NCBI RefSeq assembly: GCF_046630445.1
Contig: NC_092341.1
Coordinates: forward strand, 288,972,001-289,036,000
Length of the DNA: 64,000 nt
Direction: 5' to 3'
Source of the DNA: Rutidosis leptorrhynchoides
Lineage: Eukaryota > Streptophyta > Magnoliopsida > Asterales > Asteraceae
A program made the position numbers and the translations under genes. The notes below the pieces were generated by a model, which saw only the letters and a list, made by a program, of their open reading frames with translations, was not told where the DNA came from and ran no database searches. Shown here piece by piece: positions 9,926-21,713 of the stretch. The first letter of the stretch is position 1; each line of letters starts with the position of its first letter.

Positions 9926-10979
9926 ATTATGTCCATTTTATTTAATTTATATTTTTACGCCGTTATAATGTCCAACTAAATATCCATAGTGGTAACTAAA
10001 ATGTAGAACCTCTGGACAAATGGATTGAACCATATTATAATATTATGATGTAACTTTGACTATTTTTAATATTAAGTTTAATCACCGACCTATTGTTATA
10101 TAATTTAATATTTTCACCCTTATCACATAATTTATTAAAATTGATAAATGAAAGTGCATTAAATTGACATAAATTATGCTTCAACACCTCGGTGATCTAG
10201 ACGGACATATGGACAAATTATTGACAACAATTTAGATGTGTGATTCGATGGTTTGGATAATATTATAGCTTATATAATCGTGTAATTATAAAAATGGTAA
10301 GACCGTTATAATTTTGGTTTTAACGAAAGTAAAAACTGGATTAAATCTTAATTTAAATAATCGGGGTATAATTTAATTCGCTAAAACGAGATCGAAACGA
10401 AAGTTAGATTTAATTTTAGTTAGTTAAATCTTTATAAATCGGAAGATAAAATATAAGGATATATATTAAAACATCATAACCGGACGAAAAATAATCCATA
10501 AATCTAGAGGGGACATATTTTAGTAGCCACTACTTTACCTTATTTTAAATCTCTTCAATTTCACTTTTTACCATATAGTAAATTTTAATTACTTTTTACT
10601 ATTTTGCTATATTGCCATGAAAAACCTTATTTCTTCTATTTTGTCAAATTAGTTAAATTGTATTTTTATTGTCGTTAGTTTAGTTATTTCGTTTTATTTA
10701 AATTTAAATTCTGTTCAATTAAGTAGTAAACCCTAATCCAAAATCCCCCTTTTAATAGATTAACTTTTAGCGATTAAAACCTTGAATACTCCATTTCCCT
10801 GTGGAACGAACCGGATTTACCAAATAAACTATTACTATACGGATAGGACAAAGTTGCCTATATGTGTGAAATCAATCTGAAATCATAAGAACACCATATA
10901 ATCACAACCAATTCGTGTAATAAATTCAATCTAAATTCGATCAAAATAAAAGGACACGATCTTCACGTCATCAACTTTT

Positions 10980-10997
10980 TGGCGCCGCTGCCGGGGA
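10980..10997 (+). other. Primer binding site, tRNA-Asp type
   Basis: TGGCGCCGCTGCCGGGGA lies 6 nt after the 5' LTR. It matches the complement of the 3' end of plant tRNA-Asp(GUC), TGGCGCCGTTGCCGGGGA, with one T-to-C difference. It would prime minus-strand synthesis. Confidence 0.85.
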
Positions 10998-11305
10998 AAA
11001 CGTTGGCAGTTAAATAAATAGATAATTTTTCTAATTCGTAGTAATAGTTGGATTTGTACGTGAATTGGGTTATTGGAGCCAAACAATACCCATTTATATT
11101 GGGACCAAACGAATTCTGCCCCTCTGCTGCATCTTTTGGCTATTCAAAACGTGGGCAAAATCAGAAGGAAAATCTGTTTGTTTAAAGGTTTTTATCATTG
11201 TTTTTAGTTATTCGATCCTTTCGTGAAAATTCATTTTCAAGAAAGTTCAATGTTCATACACTTAGTGAATAAATCCTTCAAGACTACATACAATTTTGTA
11301 ATTGT

Positions 11306-13057
11306 ATGACCCGTTCAGGAAATCCTAAACTCGTTGCACTTAATCCAGAGCCTGAAAAAAACTTGAACAAAAGATTAAAACAAGAAAAACAAAAAAAATT
11401 AGGTAGTACTAGTCAACCGAAAACACCGAAAAATATCAAAAAACAAGTAGGAAACACTAGTGGTCAACCAGAAATCAAAACTGAACCTGAAACCATCGTC
11501 ATTAAAAAAGAAATGGATGAAGTAACACCTAATCCAAATGATCTACCGATGTGGAATACCAGACAAACTGTTCCTCCTCTCGCACTTGCACCTATAAGAA
11601 GACCTGAAATTGAGGCTGAAAACTGGGAAGTCAAGGGGTAGTTTATGCACATGGTTCGTGAAAACCAATTCGACAGAAGACTTAATAATAATCCGATAGA
11701 ACATTTAGAAGCTTTTGAAGATTTATGTGAACTGTACAAAAACAAAGATGTTTCTTCAGATGCATTTAAGTTAAGAACTTTTCCGAACTCGTTAACCGGA
11801 GACGCTAAAGCATGGTTGAAAGCATCAAAACCTGATTCTATTACAACTTTTAATGAATTAAGAGAAAAATTCATTACCCGATTTTTTCCACCGGCAAAAG
11901 CCGAAAGACTTAGAACTGAAATCACCACTTTTAAACAAAAGGCGGATGAAACTCTTTATGATGCCTGGGAAAGATTAAAAAGAATGTTACGAAATTGTCC
12001 GCAACACGGATTGCAAAAAGGGCAAATAGTACAAACTTTTTATCGTGGTATTGATGAACATGCTCTTGGTATATTAGATTCCTCCGCTGGAGGAGTATTT
12101 ATGTACAAATCACAAAATCAAGCGTATGACATGTTAGAAGACATGTCAGTTCATACTTTTGAATGGACACCGTCTAGAGATCAACTACCTAGAAGGACGG
12201 TGGCAAGCCTTGAAGAAAATGAAGATAACAACACAACCATAGCTTCACTGTCGAATCAATTCAAAAGGTTTGGAACAGAAATACGGAAACTAAATTCAAC
12301 AGTTTTAGCATTGCAAGTAGGATGTGAAATCTGTGGACAGCCACATTTCACGAAAGATTGTGATATCAATGATCGGCCAATGAACTCAGTAGCACAAGTT
12401 AATTTTATGGCCAATCAAAGACAAGGCAATTTTCAAGGAGGGAATTCTAATTATCAACCTGCAAACCCAGGATATCAAAACCCGAAGAATTTTGCTTTTC
12501 AAAGAAATGGACCACCTGGCTTTTTCAATAGAAACCAACCTCCATTTCCACCTCAACAAAATTTTCAACAACAACCGTTACCTCAATTACCATATCAACA
12601 ACAAAATCATAACATGCAACCAGTAGAGAAGAAATCTAACTTTGAAGAAGTTATGATGAATTTTGTCAAAAGTCAAACAGAAACGAATGAGCAAGTGAAG
12701 AGACAATTACATCAATCCCAAATGAAAAACGAGCAAGTCCAAAGGAATCATCAAGCGTCAATTCAAAACCTTGAAAGAGATATGGGAAGAATATCTCAAT
12801 TGCTTGCTGAAAGGCAATCGGGAACTTTACCATCCAACACGCAACCAAACCCAAAGGGTAAGGAAACTCAAAATTCAAGTAATATTTCGCAAGTTAATTC
12901 AATCACTACGCGAACTGGGTTAACCATTAACCCAGAGATTCCAAAGCCTCTCAATCATATTCATGTTTCACAAGAAAACGAACCTGTGGTGGAAGAAAAT
13001 ACGGTGCCAACCACAAGTGCACCAAAGACTCAAAATCAACCACCATTGAAGGTATAA
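11306..13057 (+). pseudogene. gag: Athila-type gag (stop-interrupted)
   Basis: Capsid/nucleocapsid precursor. The ATG at 11306 (MTRSGNPKLV) opens a Lys-rich N-terminal region. The gag core runs from about 11645 (ENQFDRRLNNNPIEHLEAFEDL) through GDAKAWLKAS, ADETLYDAWERLKRML and CPQHGLQKGQIVQTFYRGID. A single CX2CX3HX4C-like knuckle, CEICGQPHFTKDC, lies near 12328-12366. The C-terminal half is Gln/Asn/Pro-rich. In-frame stops are TAG at 11639-11641 and TAA at 13055-13057; the first lies exactly between the N-terminal region and the core. The frame is unbroken otherwise, so these are point lesions. Confidence 0.88.
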
Positions 13058-14137
13058 AAACCTCCAATTCCATATCCGCAACATTTGAAGAAAGATAAAT
13101 TACAAGCACAATACAACAAGTTTGCTGACATGATTAAGCAAATTTGTATAAATGTACAGCTTGTAGATATTCTTGTGGGTATGCCGAATTATGGAAGGTT
13201 TATCAAAGATCTTATAGCAGACAAAGGAAAATATGCAGAAGTTTCAACCACATTCCTTAATGAGGAATGCTCGACAATTTTACAAAAGCAAAATTTGCAA
13301 CCAAAACTTGGAGATCCTGGAAGTTTCATCATTCCTTGTCTGATGGGAGATTCAGTAATGTACGATGCATTAGCTGATTTAGGAGCAAGCATTAACCTTA
13401 TGCCTCACTCCTTGTACTTAAAATTGAACTTAGGTGATTTAAAACCAACTAAGATGTGTATACGATTAGCTGATAGAACATACAACTATCCTATTGGCAT
13501 TGCTGAAAACCTATCAGTTAAAGTAAATCACTTAATCTTTCCTGCTAATTTCGTTGTTCTTGAAATGGAAGAAGATAGTAAGGTTCCCCTAATTCTAGGG
13601 CGTCCCTTTCTAAATACTGCAGATGCAATTGTGCGTGTAAAAGAGAAAAATCTTAGCTTAGGTGTGGGGGAGGATAGAATTATATTGAACATAGATAAGG
13701 CTATGAAACACCCTATGTCTCCTGATGACGAATGTTTCCAAATAGACATTGTTGATTGTTGTATTGAGGAAGAACTACAAGAACTATTAAATGTCGACAC
13801 CTCAGATTTCACCCTGATGGGTGAAGATGAAGATTTTGATGTCGATATAGAGTTATACAAGCTGTTAAAGGTAGTCACTGATGAAGAATACGTAGAAGAA
13901 GAAATTCCCGGGGAAGATGAACCTTTTGAAGAAATTACCGATGGTAATAGGTTCCGGATAAAATCTTCCTTGGAAGAACCACCCACCTTGGAACTTAAAG
14001 AACTCCCAGAATATTTGGAGTATGCTTATCTCCAAGGAACGTCACAATTACCCGTCATAATTTCATCAAAACTTTCCGATGACGAAAAGGGTAGGTTAAT
14101 GTCTATTTTAAAAACCCACAAAAAGGCAATTGCTTAG
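13058..14137 (+). pseudogene. pro: Athila-type aspartic protease region
   Basis: Retroviral-type aspartic protease that would cleave the polyprotein. It continues the gag frame after the stop at 13055. The active-site phrase is ALADLGASINLMPHSLY (about 13369-13419), with the DLGAS form characteristic of Athila instead of DTG/DSG. VPLILGRPFLNTADA follows near 13585, the usual second conserved block. A long acidic linker (CCIEEELQELL, then DEDFDVDIELY) leads to RT. The open frame ends at 14135-14137, where TAG stands in the position expected to be Trp (TGG). Confidence 0.85.
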
Positions 14138-15520
14138 AAAACAACTGATATTCCAGGGATTAACCCTGCTTATTGTACTCACAAAATTCTAATGGAAGAA
14201 GATTTTAAACCCGTGGTATAAAGGTAACGGAGGTTAAATCCTAACATGAAAGAAGTTGTCAAAAAGGAGGTTATCAAATTACTTGATGCCGGGTTAATTT
14301 ACCCTATATCCGATAGCCTGTGGGTAAGTCCTGTACAAGTAGTACCCAAGAAAGGGGGTACGACTGTTATTCTAAATGATAAGAACGAACTCGTTCCTAC
14401 AAGAACAGTCACTGGGTGGAGAGTCTGTATAGACTATCGTCGTCTAAACGACGCTACGAGGAAAGATCATTTCCCGCTACCATTTATCGACCAAATGCTA
14501 GAACGTTTAGCGGGAAAAGATTACTACTGTTTCCTTGATGGATTCTCCGGTTATTTTTAAATTCCAATTGATCCAAAAGACCAAGACAAAACCACTTTTA
14601 CTTGTCCATTTGGTACTTTTGCGTACCGACGAATGCCATTCGGATTATGTAATGCACCAGGCACCTTCCAAAGGTGTATGATGGCAATTTTTCATGACAT
14701 GATTGAAGAAAGTATAGAAGTCTTTATGGACGATTTCTCTGTTTTTGGGGACTCCTTCAACTCATGTCTCTCAAACCTTGAACGAATGCTAATTCGTTGT
14801 GAAGAATCAAATCTTGTTTTAAACTGGGAGAAATGCCACTTCATGGTGAAGGAAGGCATTGTTTTAGGACACAAGATTTCTCGAGCTGGAATGGAAGTAG
14901 ACAAAGCTAAGATAGACGTCATTTCAAAACTTCCTCCTCCAACCAATGTTAAAAGAATTCGTAGTTTCCTTGGTCATGCGGGATTCTATCGACGATTCAT
15001 AAAGGACTTTTCCAAAATCGCTCGATCCATGACTAAATTTCTTGAGAAAGAGAGTACATTCGATTTCAATGAAGAATGTCTAAATGCTTTCTCCATTCTG
15101 AAAGAGAAACTTACGAATGCACCTATTATGGTATCACCCGACTGGTCCAAACCTTTCGAGCTAATGTGTGATGCTAGTAATTTTGCACTGGGAGCTGTTT
15201 TAGGCCAACGTCAAGATAACAAATTTCAACCAATCTACTACGTAAGTAAAACACTTAAAAGAGCTCAGTTGAATTACATAACTACTGAGAAGGAGCTTCT
15301 TGCAGTAGTTTTTGCTTTCGATAAGTTTAGATCTTACCTGGTGTTATCTAAAACAATTGTTTATACCGATCATTCAGCACTAAAGTACTTATTCAAGAAG
15401 CAAGATGCTAAGCCTAGACTAATTTGTTGGATTCTTCTCCTATAAGAATTCGACATTGAAATCAAGGATAAAAAGGGTGCTGAAAATCTCGCTGCAGATC
15501 ACTTGTCCCGTCTTGAAAAT
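14138..15520 (+). pseudogene. pol: Athila-type reverse transcriptase and RNase H
   Basis: RT opens with TDIPGINPAYCTHKILMEED, then two TAA stops near 14218-14226 where the family has Gln-rich sequence, then NPNMKEVVKKEVIKLLDAG. RT blocks visible are [63 protein letters not shown] and the active site [10 protein letters not shown] (about 14719-14748). RNase H begins near 15150 with [16 protein letters not shown] and has [11 protein letters not shown]. Stops at 14558-14560 (before IPIDPKDQ) and 15443-15445 (before EFDIEI) sit where CAA would be expected. The reading frame is the same as gag. Confidence 0.9.
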
Positions 15521-16896
15521 CCTAACTTAGAAACACTCGACGAATCTAGTATTCACGATACTTTTCCAGACGAGTTCCTTATGAAAATTAAAACGGAAGA
15601 AGAAATTCCATGGTTTGCGGACTTTGCCAATTATCTTGCCGCAGGAATTCTTGTTACGAATCAAACTTATCAGCAAAAGAAGAAATTTTTCGCTGATCTA
15701 AAGTTTTACTTCTGGGAAAGCCCTAATCTCTTTCGTATAGGAGCAGATCAAGTTATTCGTCGATGTGTATACTTAAAGAAGCTCAACAAATTCTGGAGCA
15801 CTGTCATCAAGGACCAGCTGGTGGACATTTCGGACCAAGCTATACAGCTAAGAAGGTCTTTGACTCAGGTTTTTACTGGCCTACAATTTTCAAAGATGCA
15901 CACAATATGGTAAAAACCTGTGATGCTTGTCAAAGATCCGGAAATATCTCCAAGAGAGAAGAAATGCCACAACAAAGCATCCTAGTATGCGAAGTATTTG
16001 ACATTTGGGGTATTGACTTCATGGGTCCGTTCCCTGCTTCTAACAAATGCAAATACATTCTCGTAGCAGTTGATTATTTTTCTAAATGGGCTGAAGCAAA
16101 AGCTCTACCCACTAACGATGCTCGAGTTGTTGTCAGCTTTCTTAAAAACCTTTTCTCACGATTCGGGCTTCCAAAAGCATTAATAAGTGATCGTGGAACT
16201 CATTTTACAAATCAATTACTCGAGAAAGTACTTAAAAAGTATGGAGTTAATCATCGTTTCTCAACTTCTTACCACCCTCAAACGAGTGGCCAAGTTGAAA
16301 ACACAAATCGAGGTCTTAAACGAATTTTAGAAAGAACGGTTAAGAATAATCCAAAAATCTGGCATCGAAAGCTAGATGATGCGTTGTGGGCATTTAGAAC
16401 CGCATTCAAAACGCCCATTGGTACCACTCCTTTCCAATTAATAAATGGTAAGGCATGTCATCTACCTGTCGAGGTTGAACACAAGGCGTATTGGGCAATA
16501 AAAGAATGTAATACAGACCTTGTGGAAGCCGGAGAAAATCGATTCTTACAATTGCATGAATTAGACGAGCTAAGACTTCAAGCATATGAAAATTCGAGAT
16601 CTTACAAAGAGAGAACTAAGAAATGGCACGATGCTTGCTTAAAAGAGAAGAAAGCATTTGAACCATGAGACAAAGTTCTAATTTTTCAATCACGTTTTAA
16701 GTTTTCACCTGGGAAACTTAAGTCCCGATGGAGGGGACCGTATGAAGTAAAACAAGCATTTCCATCCGGATACGTAGAGTTATATGACAAGAATGGTGGT
16801 ATTTTCAATGTGAATGGTCACAGACTTAAATTCTACTATGAAGGGTTCAACAACACTGAAAGAGATGACATCACATTCTACCCTAAGGACAAATGA
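15521..16896 (+). pseudogene. int: Athila-type integrase (frameshifted)
   Basis: DDE integrase. The gag-pol frame continues to about 15765 (GADQVIRRC) and then shifts by one, continuing as [21 protein letters not shown]. The HHCC finger is completed by CDACQRSGN. Catalytic residues are in [11 protein letters not shown] (D), ISDRGTHFT (D) and [13 protein letters not shown] (E). A TGA at 16666-16668 interrupts the C-terminal part (FEP*DKVLIFQS). The domain ends with SRWRGPYEV...HRLKFYYEG and a natural stop at 16894-16896. No chromodomain is present, as expected for Athila. Confidence 0.88.
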
Positions 16897-17563
16897 ATTC
16901 AGGGTAATTTTAGCTAACCACTCGCCTTCTTAAAACGTTTTAAATTATTTCAAGAGTGGAGCCCGATTGGTCTTTTCTGCTAGCAGACACTAAAGAACTA
17001 GTCTTCTCCCTCCATTCTGAATTTTTTTTAGTTTTGTATGAAATTAATATGCTTTTTAAATTTAAGTTTTGTGTGATTTTAAAAACAAAATTTACTTTAT
17101 TTCATTAAGTTTAAAAAAATGATTTCTAAAATTCATCGTGAGTTGAACACTAGGTCATAGAACCGAAATTGCTTTACCCAAGGACGGGGCGAAAAATTTT
17201 GTTATCATTATTTTTAATATTATTGATCTAAAGTATGCCAAAAATATTATATGAATGTGGGGTAATATACCAAACTTAAAAAATATGTATATATATTTGT
17301 AATTTATTTTATGTACTAATAAGGGTAAAAGACGCATTTTCAAAGACTGAAATTCAGTTTAGCAAAAGCAACCAATTTTTGGCGAAAATATGAAAAGATG
17401 ACGGAAAATTTTGAATGACGGACAAATCAACATCAACAGATTAAACAAATCCCGCAAGTTACGGCTTTTTAGCTAAAGAGGTTTTAACTCCCTTTCTATT
17501 CTAATTGCCCTCATGAATTTAATTTAGTCTGATTTCATTGCAAATGAGGGCAATGCATGATCT

Positions 17564-17579
17564 CAAGTGTGGGGAGGGG
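17564..17579 (+). other. PPT-like tract 1 (internal)
   Basis: CAAGTGTGGGGAGGGG. It shares the CAAGTGTGGGGA phrase with 17802 and, with one base change, with the terminal PPT at 19211. Its G-run is better than that of the terminal copy. Confidence 0.6.
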
Positions 17580-17801
17580 TTATAAATTCTCTCGGGTTTA
17601 CACTAGGCTTATTTTCTAAATTCTGTGAAAAATTTAAAAATTTTTAACTAAATGAATTCAAATCTTGTTTAATATATTTATGAACGATAAAACTAGGTGT
17701 GGGTACCGAAATTATTGTTACCCTAAAATAAGGACATAAATTGAGAAACAACTAAAACGCTTGAATTTATTTATTAGAAATAAAAAGACACAAGAAAAAG
17801 C

Positions 17802-17815
17802 CAAGTGTGGGGAGA
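17802..17815 (+). other. PPT-like tract 2 (internal)
   Basis: CAAGTGTGGGGAGA, again matching the terminal plus-strand primer phrase. It lies about 1.4 kb before the 3' LTR. Confidence 0.6.
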
Positions 17816-19210
17816 TTTGTCAATATATATGAACTGTTATCACATGTTTGTACGAAGTTTATTACAGGTACTTTTGCTTTGGGCTGTATAATTTGTTTTA
17901 CCCATTAAATTGTGAAAATGGAAGAAAAGATGGATCTACACGATGAATCAATTCTATCATTAAATATGAAGTAAAGTCTTCAGAAAAAGAAACGCGCTTC
18001 TTGATTTAGGTCAGGAAGTTGTTGTCCAGACCAGTTGTAGAGTCTACGAAAAACCTTGAAAAGTTTTCTCGAAAATCAGCTGGAAATCCACGGACCTCAA
18101 CATCAAATAGGGTCGCCATGTGGTCAGACTTATCCTAACCATGAGAGGATATGTCTCGTAAAATGGAGAGGGCGCCGTGCAAATTAGCTTGATAAGACCA
18201 ATGAATCAGACCCCCAGAAAGGATAATCTCCTTAAAGATTAAAAAACAGCATTTAAGCCTGATATTACTCAATCCTTGAGATTGACCTTAAAGATTGAGA
18301 ATTAAAAACTCATGGAATTCAATGATATCTAAACTCGAGCTTGAACGAGAAAATATTTTGATCAAATTAAAACCGATTTATTTTTTGAAAACCTATTTTC
18401 AATGCGTTCATTACCATTGAACGTAAAATCTTGAGAATTCATCAAGAATTCATTAGGTCACCTGAACCAAATCGGGTGTCAACCGTAAGAACGGTGGTTG
18501 AATAGCATGGTCGAAGACAGGACCTTGTGCCAGACCAAAAAATTATAGGGTGATCTTTGCTATTTCTCCTACAAAGGATAGTAATTGCATCCGACACGTT
18601 GTGGACCATAATCAAAAGCATGTCATTAGACATTGCCTTAACAGTTGCTTGTTCATCGATTTCCTTTACAACCGAATGGTAGTTTACTGAAAGGTAATAT
18701 ACGGGACAAGTAAACTAGACGTGTGCTTTCCTAATACAAGGATTAGCTAGTGGGTAACACAAAGCTGCAAGTTTTGAACTAAAATATTAAAATCTGAAAC
18801 CCACAACACCCACAAAAACAATTTGCAACACAGATAAAGGGTTTAATAGGAAAACTTATCTAGGGTAAAAGATAGCTTGAATTTTCAAAAGATCAAAAGT
18901 TTTCATAAAGATCCAGTTTCCTTAAGGATCTAAATTTTCATAGTCACGTGGGACTTTAAACCGCCTTTCAAATGTGCACTTTGCTTTGGAAACCGAAAGT
19001 AAATCGGCTATTTGATTGCAAGTGTCGTTTACCTGAACCCGAGACAACTGTGGATGGCACACCCACCTTTAACCATGGTTCTATCGTTACTATCATTGTT
19101 TATACCACCGTATTAAAATCACTGATGTATAAAGTGTGAAGAATAAAGAAGTGATTAGTATGAAGTTTATTTTATTTCAAGTTCTATATTGCTTGAGGAC
19201 AAGCAACGTT

Positions 19211-19226
19211 CAAGTGTAGGGATATT
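19211..19226 (+). other. Terminal polypurine tract of Athila element
   Basis: CAAGTGTAGGGATATT abuts the 3' LTR (TGATATTG). Its position identifies it as the plus-strand primer. One G of the usual GTGGGGA is A here. Confidence 0.7.
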
Positions 19227-20067
19227 TGATATTGTTTAAAACGAACATATATTTAGACGCAATATCATTCCAAAATGTAATGTTTGTAATTGTAATTTCC
19301 TTATTTTTAGTTGTAATCGTTTAAATAAATAAGTGCGAAGACGAAAGACGAATATCGCTCGAAAATAAAGATTTAAAGTCGAAAACGAAGATTTAAAAGG
19401 CGAAAACGTCCAAAATGCTCAAACGTACAAGTTACACTCCAAGTGGTTTAAATTATCGAAGAAAAACGTCTAATTATTGACAAGAACGCAAGTTGCGGAA
19501 CGCAAATTACACGATATTAAATTGTACGAAAAGACGTTCGAGAAACCGGGACTGAGACATAAACCGGGCGTAAATGTACGAGACATCGGAGCCAAAATTA
19601 TGAGTCAACTATGCACAAGAATATAATATAATATATATATAATTATATAAAATTATATATATATATTATATATATTTATTAAATATGTCGACAATCTAGT
19701 GTACAAAAAATATGTGAGCTGGATCTGGCGGTCATGCGATCGCATAGGAAATAGGCATAAAACCCATGCAATCGCATGGGTTCCTGTAGCAGGCCACATC
19801 TCTATAAAAAGCCAGTTTGCTCGAGCTTTATGTACACAGTTTTCATTTCTCTTCTGTAATATTCATAATATATATTTATAATTATAATTTTAATTTAAGT
19901 TTATTTTAATAATAAAGTTATTGTAACGTTTAATTTACGGGTTTTAAATCGAAGTTCTGTCCGTGTACCGCTACGCTAATAATATCGCTTTTTACCGTTC
20001 CAACTCACTGTAAGTCTCCACGTCCCAACTTTATTTTCGCGTATCGTTATTATCATTGTTATTACTA

Positions 20068-20129
<62 letters not shown>

Positions 20130-21260
20130 GTTATTGTTATTATTATTATTGTTATCGTAAATCGTAATATTTATTATTATCGTCGTTATTATTGTTATTT
20201 ATTTATTATTGTTATTATGTCCATTTTATTTAATTTATATTTTTACGCCGTTATAATGTCCAACTAAATATCCATAGTGGTAACTAAAATGTAGAACCTC
20301 TGGACAAATGGATTGAACCATATTATAATATTATGATGTAACTTTACTATTTTTAATATTAAGTTTAATCACCAACCCATTGTTATATAATTTAATATTT
20401 TCACCCTTATCACATAATTTATTAAAATTGATAAACGAAAGTGCATTAAATTGACATAAATTATGCTTCAACACCTCGGTGATCTAGACGGACATATGGA
20501 CAAATTATTGACAACAATTTAGAAGTGTGATTCGATGGTTTGGGTAATATTATAGCTTATATAATCGTGTAATTATAAAAAGGGTAAGACCGTTATAATT
20601 TTGGTTTTAACGAAAGTAAAAACTGGATTAAATCTTAATTTAAATAATCGGGGTATAATTTAATTCGCTAAAACGAGATCGAAACGAAAGTTAGATTTAA
20701 TTTTAGTTAGTTAAATCTTTATAAATCGGAAGATAAAATATAAGGATATATATTAAAACATCATAACCGGACGAAAAATAATCCATAAATCTAGAGGGGA
20801 CATATTTTAGTAGCCACTACTTTACCTTATTTTAAATCTCTTCAATTTCACTTTTTACCATATAGTAAATTTTAATTACTTTTTACTATTTTGCTATATT
20901 GCCATGAAAAACCTTATTTATTCTATTTTGTCAAATTAGTTGAATTGTATTTTTATTGTCGTTAGTTTAGTTATTTCGTTTTATTTAAATTTAAATTCTG
21001 TTCAATTAAGTAGTAAACCCTAATCCAAAATCCCCCTTTTAATAGATTAACTTTTAGCGATTAAAACCTTGAAAACTCCATTTCCCTGTGGAACGAACCG
21101 GATTTACCAAATAAACTATTACTATACGGATAGGATAAAGTTGCCTATATGTGTGATATCAATCCGAAATCATAAGAACACCATATAATCACAACCAAAT
21201 CGTGTAATAAATTCAATCTAAATTCGATCAAAATAAAAGGACACGATCTTCACGTCATCA
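19227..21260 (+). repeat. 3' LTR of Athila-type element
   Basis: Starts TGATATTGTTTAAAACG and ends CACGTCATCA, followed by AGGCA. It carries the same TA-rich block, palindromes (about 19732-19788), TATA box (CTATAAAAAG near 19802) and TTA array as the 5' LTR. The array is longer, giving 2034 bp against 2015. Confidence 0.92.
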
Positions 21261-21608
21261 AGGCAACACATCTTTTTGGCACGAACATTCGATCGGGAGT
21301 GACAAATTGTGTAATCTTTTCCCTCGGCTTTATAGACTCGAGAATGAAAAAAATATCACGCTAAAAGAAAGGCCAAAACTTCCAAATACTGCTTCGAATA
21401 TCATTTGGAACTGGATTCGGACCCCCACGGGTCGAACTGGTGACGAACTAATGATGTTAATCCGGTTACTGAGTTCATTTTCACTGGCATAAGACAAAAG
21501 GGATACGTGGAGCTGGGCTTTCGATAATCAAGGGATATTCACCATTGAAAAACTCGCGACAATAATTGATGAACAAAATCTAAACAGTTTTGGGGTATTT
21601 GATAGTAC
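21261..21608 (+). pseudogene. LINE ORF2 fragment, part 2 (begins with AGGCA duplication)
   Basis: Continues the LINE reading interrupted at 8958. TSFWHERSIGSDKLCNLFPR is followed by LYRLENEKNI, then WNWIRTPTGRTGDE, a stop, and DTWSWAFDNQGIFTIEKL and ATIIDEQNLNSFGVFD. The W.W..D..G.FTV pattern is the region leading into the RT-associated zinc-binding domain of plant LINEs. The stop after FSLA (about 21490) breaks the frame. The right edge, about 21608, is where gypsy sequence begins; roughly the next 450 bp of a typical ORF2 are missing before the C-terminus reappears at 44605. Confidence 0.75.
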
Positions 21609-21713
21609 AAAAGATCAGATGAAGAAGAAATACCCGCACTTATTTCCAGAAGATACGTCAACACCTCCAACTGCTTAAAATATTGGGACGAAATTTATTT
21701 AACGGATAGGTAC
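21609..21713 (+). pseudogene. Truncated 3' end of a further gypsy pol
   Basis: AAAGATCAGATGAAGAAG, then the final pol codons ([15 protein letters not shown]) and PPT region match the ends of copies B and C. The hairpin is damaged (TATTGGGACGAAATTT) and the PPT reads AACGGATAGG. Only this stub of the upstream unit remains. Confidence 0.75.

Larger units (their letters stand above)
8959..10973 (+). repeat. 5' LTR of Athila-type element
   Basis: Starts TGATATTGCTTAAAACG and ends CACGTCATCA. By eye it is about 97-98% identical to the 3' LTR at 19227-21260. Differences include a short local duplication here near 9226-9245 (AACGCAAGTTGCG repeated) and a shorter TTA/TTG microsatellite (about 9805-9925). 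A TA-rich block (9367-9430), paired palindromes (9481-9529) and a TATA box (9551) make up the promoter zone. Confidence 0.92.
16897..19210 (+). other. Long 3' non-coding region of Athila element
   Basis: About 2.3 kb between integrase and the 3' LTR. Family members may carry an envelope-like ORF here, but I see no open frame longer than about 60 codons. The region holds two extra PPT-like tracts (17564-17579, 17802-17815). The stretch 17850-19200 has no recognisable coding remnant. Confidence 0.7.
8959..21260 (+). mobile_element. Athila-type Ty3/gypsy retrotransposon, full length, defective
   Basis: A 12.3-kb element with two ~2.0-kb LTRs, TG...CA ends, a tRNA-Asp-type primer site, gag-pol in gypsy order, a long 3' non-coding region and a perfect AGGCA duplication. 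The gag core (KADETLYDAWERLKRMLRNCPQHG in two adjoining phrases), the protease motif DLGASINLMP and the RT active site [10 protein letters not shown] are Athila hallmarks. The single frame from 11306 carries at least six stops and one frameshift, so it could only have moved with help in trans, or decayed after insertion. It interrupts a LINE, so it is younger than the LINE. Confidence 0.93.
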
